Part shown: positions 56,312 through 64,000 of the stretch, piece after piece
Numbering within the stretch: the first letter of the stretch is position 1
Layout: the number at the start of each line of letters is the position of its first letter
NCBI RefSeq assembly: GCF_024713975.1
Contig: NC_091100.1
Location: 17,566,001 to 17,630,000 of the forward strand
DNA length: 64,000 nucleotides
DNA from: Paralichthys olivaceus
Taxonomy: Eukaryota > Chordata > Actinopteri > Pleuronectiformes > Paralichthyidae
Direction of reading: 5' to 3'
Made by a program: the position numbers and the translations under genes
The notes under the pieces: model-generated
The model's database searches: none
Told to the model about the DNA's origin: nothing
Seen by the model: the letters and a program-made list of their open reading frames with translations, nothing else

Positions 56312-57243
56312 ATGCCAGAAGTCAAGTCAATATTCAGAGAAGTTCTGCCTAAACAAGGTTTGTGCCAAAGCCATTAGCTCTTCTGGCAGCAGTGGTTTCA
56401 AACAAAAGGCTGTTTGTGGAGCCCGATACAACATGTGAACTGTTCAGAAATCTGCAAAAGCTTGCAAAATCAGTCAGTGGGTGCTCTGTGCTGTGTGCTC
56501 CCCCTCTGCAGTCTCTTGTGCAGCGCAGCATCATTGACGTTGTCGCAATATAAAGCTGGATAAAAATGGATTTCTAGAGTAATGGCTTCTAATGTGTGCA
56601 GGCTGTTCAGAGGCAGAGCACCACAAGTGTACGAACAGTGCTACATTGATTTTTTAAAAATGGCATGAGATGGGCCACAACTGAGAGCCTACAAATATAA
56701 CATGCATACACATTTTTATTTTGATCTAAAGCAAATTGCACACACTAATAAATATCAGTGCCCTTAACATGTCTGATTTGTTTTTCATCAAGATCCATTA
56801 ATTATTCTCTAAAAAATTAATGAATATGTGGAAAATCGTCATATCTCGCAATGTTAAAAATGAGCAAAAATTCTTGGATTAACACCAAAATGTAATGGGT
56901 TCTTTCACGTTATCTGCTTACTAAGAGACAAAAAAACTGAAAACATCACCTCCTTGGCAGATGTAAAAATAGCAACAACGCACCTCAGTTTCCTCATTTA
57001 TCTTCACATTTAAATCTAGTATAGTTGTAGTAGAGAGAATTGAGGTTGAGGTTAAAGGATTCTTCTTTTTTTTTTACATCCACAGGGCAGCTTTCCATGG
57101 AAGACGTCCCTACCATGGTTCTCTGTAAGCCAAAGCTGCTCCCACTCAAATCCGTCACCCTGGAGAAACTGGAGAAGATGCAGATGGAGGCTCAAGAGGC
57201 CGTCAAACAGCAGGAACTGGCGATGAAGGAGCAGCCACAGTAG
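56312..57243 (+). CDS. bbip1: BBSome-interacting protein 1, 67 aa, two coding exons
   Basis: Small subunit of the BBSome (BBIP10/BBS18), the coat complex that moves membrane proteins in and out of cilia. Coding exons are 56312-56357 and 57086-57243; the donor AAACAAG|GTTTGT and acceptor CACAG|GGCAG join in phase 1. The protein starts [16 protein letters not shown] and continues through [12 protein letters not shown], both close to human BBIP1, then a Lys/Glu/Gln-rich helix (about 37-67). The human long form has extra residues before this start. Here the first exon contributes only eight bases upstream of the ATG, so the short form is annotated and a longer N-terminus from an upstream exon cannot be excluded. 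The 3'UTR runs to about 57.84 kb. Convergent with pdcd4, divergent from shoc2. Confidence 0.94.
56735..56990 (-). repeat. CCTTGGCGGAGG family copy in the bbip1 intron
   Basis: Related to the 24598-24812 copy; contains TTTTTCATCAAGATCCATTA, then AATGTAATGGGTTCTTTC, and ends CACCTCCTTGGCAGATGT. It lies between the two coding exons of bbip1. Confidence 0.45.
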
Positions 57244-57818
57244 CACTCTATGGAGGACGTGCACCAGCATGAAGCAGCCAGATTGGTAGAACATTCCTTT
57301 AGATGGAGGACACAGTGTTTTCAAGCACTAATAGATTAAGTATTTTTATGGACAGTGAGATGCAACATGAAGAGGTGGATGTTTGGAGCTGAGAGGTTCA
57401 GGGGAAGTGGTGAGAGTAGTCAACCTAAGCTGCATCACTACACACCTCTTCTTAGTGTTCATGAATCATCGTCAAATGATTTACTGCATGTAATCAACAA
57501 TCATTGAGTGCCAGTTATTCCAACATGGGTAGATACATTTGTACTTCAACTGAATTTTCAACTGTATTGTTGTACCTGCAATTTGACCGTAATTCATACA
57601 ACAAAATGTTACCCACCTCCTGATTGAATGTAGCGAATTAATGTACTAATTAATGTGCTAGAGAGAAGAGTTTAACATTTTTCCAACATGTGGTTGGTTG
57701 TGTGTGTTAATATTGTGACATTCACAAAAGCAGTCTTGGATTATTTAATAGTGGTTTAATGAACAAACAAGAAGCAATACGCAGTACATTTCACAAACCA
57801 GTATTGCTAATATATAAA

Positions 57819-57824
57819 AATAAA
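57819..57824 (+). terminator. bbip1: bbip1 poly(A) signal
   Basis: First canonical AATAAA after the bbip1 stop, giving a 3'UTR of about 0.6 kb that ends shortly before the oppositely oriented pdcd4 3'UTR. Confidence 0.55.
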
Positions 57825-57998
57825 CACTCTGAACACCATTTTGTGAAGTCACTCGATTGGTATTTGTTTTTGTTAAGTCTTGATCCTTCCATTATGATAT
57901 CTTTGTGATTTTAAAGGGTATAAAGACAAAAAAAGAGACAAGCACAGCATAGAAAGAGCAGCTATTAAGGGAGACAGTATTATACTGAACTCACAACC

Positions 57999-58004
57999 TT
58001 TATT
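57999..58004 (-). terminator. pdcd4: pdcd4 poly(A) signal
   Basis: First canonical AATAAA on the minus strand after the pdcd4 stop; 3'UTR of about 0.4 kb that includes the miR-21 match. Confidence 0.55.
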
Positions 58005-58165
58005 TTTTTTTTTAAACCCCTTTGTAAAGCTCTTGACACAAAGCAGTCATCTCTGTACAAACACTGTGTTCTAGAAAACACAAAAGGAGTGGCAGTGAAA
58101 TCAAGAAAATACTGTACAAAACAACATGGAATGACTGACACTGAGAGGTGTGGCACTTCAAAGGT

Positions 58166-58173
58166 TAGCTTAT
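58166..58173 (-). promoter_or_regulatory. pdcd4: miR-21 8-mer seed match in the pdcd4 3'UTR
   Basis: The minus strand reads ATAAGCTA, the full 8-mer complement of the miR-21 seed (positions 2-8 plus A opposite position 1), about 200 nt after the pdcd4 stop and before the first poly(A) signal. PDCD4 is a well-established miR-21 target in mammals, so a site in the right gene, strand and UTR is likely functional. Confidence 0.7.
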
Positions 58174-58375
58174 TTAAATGTTTATATTGAAAAACCTTGG
58201 AGAAAGTAATCTTCAGTCTCAATTGGAAAGTGCAGTTTGTTTGTTTTTAGCCCACCTCAGTTGCAAAAATGTAGATTCTTTAGACTGTTAAAGGGAGAAA
58301 TATTGTACCCAACTATCTTGAAAAATACGTAAGTAAAAAAGTAGCTTCTTCCTCTTGTACAGTAAAAAGGGCGCC

Positions 58376-60725
58376 TCAGTAGCTTTCAAGTTTGACGACA
58401 CCACCGTCTCCCTCGCTGACGAATCTCTTCCGGCCTCTGAACGAGAGACAGATCACATCATGAAGATCGTCCTTCAGAGGTCAAATGAACGTGCGTGTCT
58501 GAGAAAGCCAGGGCACTTACCGACAGGGACAAAGATCTCTTAACTTCACATCAATGACTCCCACACTGAGGCTCATATCCACAAATTGCTCCAGTATGAA
58601 GTACGCACGAGGAACATCGATGTTGATTTCAGCAATGTCCATATAAATTCTTTCATAGCCCTGTGATGGAAAAAAAATGGATAAGAAACAATCTCAAAGA
58701 CAAACAAGTAAACTGGTTCTCTCTGAAATAGTACCATGCTGTAAAACATTTGAACACCAGGTGGCAGCATACCCTTCTCATTTGGTCCACAGTAATGATG
58801 GAGGAAGCAGAGAGTGACTTCATCAGCTGCAGAACCATTTTGAAAGTCTTCTCTCCTTTGGACTCCAAAACCATCACTATAGCCTGAGGGAAGAGGCAGC
58901 AGTATTTACAACCTTGTATCAGCACTAACAACTTTCTATAGAAGCGACTAGAAACCCAGACTGCAGCACAAAACCGTGCTGTACGTCTGTAGTGCATCAC
59001 AGTATTTACCTCATAAACAAACTCATGGTGGAAATGTGGAACCTCTAGATCTCTCAGGCATCTCTCAGCCTCCTTACTGTCTCCAGACAGTATGTACTCT
59101 TTCAGCAGCAGGTTCATCTGGAAGAAAAGAGAGATTCAATGATGATTACTAACCTGTGGCGTTTGTTTTTCTTACAGCTACAAACGGTTTTAAGCAACAA
59201 CCATATTTGGGAATTGTTCGGAGTTACTATTAGTAACAGAGGGCATTGTTATTATCATTTTTAGGAGGTTATCTACCAGAAACTATTTACCTCTTTGATG
59301 AGCTGTGTGACAGGTCTCTGGCCCCCACCTATCCCCCACTTGTTGTCGATGCGAAGCCCCCCCGTACTCATCTTCAGCAGCACTGCAGCCCGGTCCAGAG
59401 CCGCCCTGAGAGACAAAAACAAAAAACAGGCATGATGTGTGGGTTTAAGTTGTCACACTGCAACACTAACTCTCATTCCTTTGTTCATTCAAACGATCAC
59501 ACTGCTTCTGCTCTCATATGAAAAAAGGTTGATCCTGTTCCGTTTGATACATTTCATTTCGATACTTTTGTTTACATGCAAGTTCGTTTAAGATTCTCCA
59601 CCTGTCTCATACCTTCCTCCTTGAAGTCTCAAGGTCTCTATCACTTTTTAAGTATCCAAAAAGAGAGAGTGAAAAGAAGGAGTATATCCTTTATGCTATA
59701 TTTAATGATATAACTGCTATAAAAGCTTCTCCGTATTATTACTGACTGAATCCCCTCTTTTCTTGAGCAGTGATTCTGATCTCTAACACACCTCAACATA
59801 AACTCTGAAAACATGTTACTTCCTGTGTCATGCTCCTGTCATGAAAAACTTCAAAGTTTTCATGATAAGAGCATGAAAGACAGGAAACTTTAATCACAAG
59901 CAGCAGAGCTTTGCTTACAGTCACATACCTTGTGTATTCACAGTCAACTTTGCCCTTGTAACCTTCAATGTAGCCTTTGGACAATATTTGGTCGCTAACA
60001 GCACGTGCAATAAACCGACCCACCAACTGGAAGAGAAACACAAAAGAGGAAAAAATGTAAACGACCACTAACACAAAACCACATTGTTCTGAACAGTTTG
60101 ATGGAGACTCCATTCACCAGGGTTCTCATTTGACCTGTGGTTTTGTCCATTGAAATCAGAGGGGAGGGTTGTTTGGTTGTCAACAAGTTGTTTGTAGGGC
60201 TTGTTGTTTTTTGCTTCCATTTTATTTTTTGAATCTGGTAATTTGTCATATTATTTTATTATTATTATTTTCTATATTATGACAAGTGGAATTTAGATTT
60301 AACAATTTTCGTTACTTCGAGGAACAGCAAACTCCTGCAGTAGGAAACAATATAGTGATGAGAAGACCTTTGTTTTAAACTAATTTCTTTAAAAAGGTTT
60401 AATTTTAAGTCCAATAACTAAAGGTTTAAAATGTGCTGCATCACCGCTTTTATACATTACAGGGACAACGTTACAAAACTCTATCAACCAGAGGCCATGA
60501 AAATAATGACCTGACAGGCCGTGGCCTCAGGGACATGTGGGTGAGTTTGTTTACAGTAGTTCGAGTGCATGATTTAGAGAAAACCAAAGAGCTGGCTTTG
60601 CTCTTCTGGCCTCCACAAAGCCTGTTCTCATCACCCATCATTGTTTCTGCACAGACAACAAGCAGCTCCATCGCATCTGATCTGTGGCTCTGGCTAGACT
60701 GGCAGGCATATGAGGAGAAAGAGAG

Positions 60726-60756
<31 letters not shown>

Positions 60757-60880
60757 GGAAACAGAGAGAGTGAAAGGGTGAAGCGAAGTAGGTGGGGGCA
60801 GGGCAGAGTCATAATGCCCCTTTATCTGTGGGACAGAAATGACCAGTGAGACTGAATGAGACAGTGAAAGGAGGGGTTGG

Positions 60881-60925
<45 letters not shown>

Positions 60926-62837
60926 ATGACCAATAACCCTTTGAGCGTCCTTTGCTGAGCTTGCATTTTGTGAGAACAGACAGACAATGGCCAGAGATCT
61001 CATGTCTGTGCAGACTGAAAAGGGAAGAGCTCAAATACACACACACACACACTTGTCTCTCTGTGGTTGTGAGGACACTCATTGGCATAATGCATTCCCT
61101 ATCCCCTTACTCTAACCTTAACCATCACAACTAAATACCTAACCCTAACCTAATTCTAACCCTACAACCAAGTCTTAACCCTCAAATAGCCCATTGAATT
61201 TGTAAGGATCAGCCAAAATGTCCTAACAACATCTAACTGCCCTAACAATGATGAAATTGAACCAAACTTGGCCCTCCCCTGTGCTTCTTCAGACTGTGTA
61301 GAAAACTCAAACACCACAAACAGAAACTCCATTTTCAGATGAAGAGTCTTTTGGTTCTGCAAATCAGTTTGTCTACATGTTCTAGATGGGAACAAAAGCT
61401 ACAGGTTCTTTTAAAACATAAATGAGAAACATTAGTTGAATTCTCACCGTCGATCCAGGAGCATATATTTTGTAATAAATATCATAAAATAATAATATTG
61501 AAATATTGTTTACCAGACATCGGACCCATATCCTCTAACAAAAACTGAGTCAAAGTCAGCTCATTCGGTTTCACAGTTCACACACAGGAATCTCACTGTG
61601 GCGATCACATGCTTTTGTTTACAGCACAGAGACATTGATCACCAAAGACTCTCGAAGCTCGTCTTTCCGAGCAAACATCATCGTCTCTTTCTCCTACATG
61701 TGTGGCACCTCCTTTTCATATAGTATATAGTTTCATATAGATATTAGTTAGTTTTTGTTTTTATCAGTTTAGCATCTGTCGTGAGTTAGAAATGTCATTA
61801 ACACACCATTATTGTGAATCCTCCAGATAATCCCCCGCTCTGTTCTCACTCTGACAATCTCTGCTGGCAGGAAAAACGCCGCAGAAAGTCCACAGCATCT
61901 GACTCAGACATTTGTGTTCTTGCATACTGTACATCCCCTCCAGATAATACCAAGAGATTATCTGGAGTTCAGTGCAGGTCTGAAAACTTTTCAAAATCTA
62001 TATTGATAACCCTTATGTTCATTGAGCTGGAAACTGGGCTACAGGTGCACACATACACACACTCTTATCTCCACTCACCTGTGGGGCTCCGGGTGTGTCC
62101 AGGACCAAGTCGGGCAGCTCTCTGAGAAGTTTGTCAAAGGAGTTTTCCACGTCACCATGTGACAGAACTGGTCCACATAAGTCGGCCAACAGCCTGGAGG
62201 TGAGCTCCCGTTGGCTGGCTTTAGCCTCCAGGGCCAGTGACACAGCCAATGAGGGCACCTCACTGCACATGGGCCCCAGGTTCAGTTCTGCAAGTAGCTC
62301 CTGGACATGGAGAGAAGCGTTAACTTGTTAAAAGTGAACCGTCTTTTAATTATTGTTACTTTTCACAGCTCTTTGTAAAGCATGACGTTGTGACACTTAC
62401 AGCCACTTCATTTGTGTCGCCATGTTCAAAGTACTCCTGCACTATGGGGGCAACCGTCTTCTCAAAGTCCCTCTCTTGCAGTGGAAGGACCACAGTCTCA
62501 TACACACAGTTTTCCTGTCAAAACACAATCACAATCAGTCTCTTTTGTCAATTGTATCCATTGCATAGACAAATAATTGAAACTATCTACAATGGGGTAA
62601 CATTTACTTACAGTACATGTTATCATCTACACAATAAAAAGTCTTTAAAATGAAACATAAGCTCCAAATGAGAGATGAGTTTAGTGGATTTTTAGTGTTA
62701 TGTGCTCATTCTATTGAAATGACTCAACACTGCAGTTGTTACCTGGGCTTCGTCATAGTTGGGGTCCTTCTCATCCACCTGCTCCTGCTCATAAACTTCA
62801 CCGGATCGGCCCCAGACACCTTTGCCTCCAGCCCCAC
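58376..62837 (-). CDS. pdcd4: programmed cell death protein 4, C-terminal ~354 aa (partial)
   Basis: Tumour-suppressor translation repressor that binds eIF4A through two MA3 domains and blocks its helicase activity. Nine exons, in gene order: 62837-62743, 62514-62401, 62300-62079, 60026-59929, 59405-59291, 59117-59010, 58883-58773, 58660-58521, 58436-58376. All have GT/AG borders and consistent phase. They begin in the Gly-rich GAGGKGVWG linker and cover both MA3 domains (first in exons 62514-59929, second in 59117-58521) and the tail RGRKRFVSEGD, which keeps the Akt-site serine of human PDCD4. The acidic eIF4A contacts are kept in kind: Asp for human E249 with D253 retained, and Glu for D414 with D418 retained. 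The N-terminal ~115 residues, with the phosphodegron, are not found between 62838 and 64000 and should lie beyond the right edge. Teleosts often keep two pdcd4 copies; I cannot say which this is. Confidence 0.95.
58754..58767 (+). promoter_or_regulatory. CTCF-like motif in a pdcd4 intron
   Basis: ACACCAGGTGGCAG matches the CTCF core with one mismatch. It lies five bases from the splice donor at 58772. Confidence 0.3.
60730..60757 (+). repeat. (TG)n microsatellite in a pdcd4 intron
   Basis: 14 TG units in the 2-kb intron 60027-62078. Confidence 0.95.
60884..60923 (+). repeat. second (TG)n microsatellite in the same pdcd4 intron
   Basis: About 20 TG units, 126 bp after the first run. Confidence 0.95.
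61036..61205 (+). repeat. CA-linked repeat with TAACCC-like units
   Basis: A CA run is followed by TGTGAGGACACTCATTGGCA and several CCTAACCCTAACC-like units, a pattern familiar from fish intronic DNA. The 13636-13765 stretch looks like a relative. Confidence 0.5.
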
Positions 62838-64000
62838 CTGCGGCCAGCAACAATGTTAGACATGATATCTGACATCATTACAAGCCATTGTGTAAAAGCA
62901 ATATGGCCGTGTCCTTTTCAAAAGATTTACTGGCCCACAAATCTTGGTTAAACTGCATCATGAGTTGTTGTGTTTGAAAAGAAAAAGTCTTTAGTTTGTT
63001 TGTTCACACTTTCCTGGTTGCTAGGGAAGGAAAGTGAAGAAGCAGCTTTTGTGAGTATCAGGGCCTTTTCACTCGATGCTGCTGAGATAATAACTTCTGC
63101 AAACCATTTCAAAGCATTCACAATGAGAAGCGGGGGTGTTGATGTTGAGTGTTACACAACATTATGTCATGTACCAAACAGAAAGATTGTGCTGGTCTCA
63201 TTAAATGTTTTTAAAACCTATAACTGGCCGATTTCTTTCTTATGCATAACTAAGAATAAAATGAGCTCTAGAAATGGGGCTGGAATGAGACAAATCCCAG
63301 ACTCAACCACCTCTGTGCCGCAGGGCTGCGTCTCCACTGTGCAGAGAAAATAGACTTCAGATGATCATAGATGATCTAAGAGTGAAACATATCATTCACA
63401 ATCACACAGTTTTTAATTGAAGGGGTTGGACCAATAATCCTGATCATTGCTGTCATTGTAACGACAACATCCTGGTTGTGTGTGTCTCCTGTTGTGTGTG
63501 TCTTGTGTTGTGTGCCTCATAAACTCTCGAACTAATCAACCAAACACAAAGTAAACTTAGTAAATAAGAAATAATCCAACAATTTTCTATCTGATTTCCT
63601 ATTTTCAAACAGAATAATTCTCAACTTGGAGTTAGATTCAGAAAAGTCTTGTTGAGTGGTCAAAACAGAAATAAGAGTTTTTATAGTAATGGTACTAATG
63701 TTCTGTGAATCACTATCTTTGTGTGATGTTTACCAACTCTCATGTTGAAATGTTTACCCAGTGGTACCAAAACATACTCTAACATAATCCCTGCATTTGG
63801 GGAGGTGAGCCCTCAGTGATGCATGTTATACAAACAAACATCTGCTGGCACTGAGGCACAGCCACAACAGATTGCAGACAGTTTAAGAAGCCCAATACTA
63901 AAAGCAGCTTGTGTGACATGCTTTAAACCCCCATTAGTCCCACTCAGTATGTCACATATATCATGCAGCTACATCTAGTGCAGCCCACATTGGTCGTGGG
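62838..64000 (-). other. pdcd4: pdcd4 intron reaching the right edge
   Basis: No exon encoding the Ser/Arg-rich N-terminal part of PDCD4 was found here. The stretch appears to be one intron whose upstream exon is outside the window. Confidence 0.6.

Noticed and set aside
60433-60849. 138-codon plus-strand ORF in the 60.4 kb region
   Set aside because: It lies in a pdcd4 intron, runs through a TG microsatellite and shows no recognisable domain.
61125-61185. CCTAACCC-like units suggesting an interstitial telomere
   Set aside because: The units are irregular and embedded in a CA-linked repeat with a relative at 13636, so a dispersed repeat is the simpler reading.

Overview
This is a piece of vertebrate nuclear genome, almost certainly a ray-finned fish of the percomorph type. 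The genes have spliced exons with GT/AG borders, the introns are short, there are many (TG)n/(CA)n microsatellites, and several short transposons look like families that are abundant in percomorph fish. Nothing bacterial or viral was recognised: no operons, CRISPR arrays, rRNA or tRNA.

Four protein genes are secure. They form one conserved block, read from the right: pdcd4 (minus, 58376-62837, N-terminal exons beyond the right edge), bbip1 (plus, 56312-57243), shoc2 (minus, 41401-47904, with a probable non-coding first exon ending at 51917) and adra2a (minus, 30007-31266). Mirrored, this is the order and orientation PDCD4 > BBIP1 < SHOC2 > ADRA2A > of human 10q25. bbip1 and shoc2 are head to head. 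bbip1 and pdcd4 are tail to tail, with poly(A) signals about 175 bp apart. The four products act in different processes: translation control by eIF4A inhibition, BBSome assembly in cilia, RAS-RAF activation, and catecholamine signalling. The block is a matter of chromosome history and shared regulation, not a pathway.

Layout. 1-29.7 kb is the gene-poor flank downstream of adra2a. It holds transposon relics (an L2-like reverse transcriptase fragment, three families of short elements ending in TTAA, a complete 1,046-bp non-autonomous hAT element with a perfect 8-bp target duplication), a decayed coiled-coil gene with a 39-bp minisatellite behind it, a fragment of what looks like a multicopy fish gene, and a 780-bp polypurine tract. 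29.7-32.0 kb is adra2a with a predicted 5'UTR intron and TATA box. 32-41.4 kb is intergenic and probable shoc2 3'UTR, with a match to the CTCF core motif. 41.4-52 kb is shoc2, with an internally deleted Tc1 element in its last intron. 52-57.9 kb is bbip1, whose 5' region contains a 2.56-kb repeat bounded by a 9-bp direct duplication. 57.98-64 kb is the C-terminal three quarters of pdcd4, including an 8-mer match to the miR-21 seed in its 3'UTR.

I found no wholly new system. The best leads are the repeat that may supply bbip1 leader exons, the predicted 5'UTR intron of adra2a, the shoc2 uORF, and the decayed coiled-coil repeat gene. All exon coordinates come from reading splice sites and frame continuity by eye.
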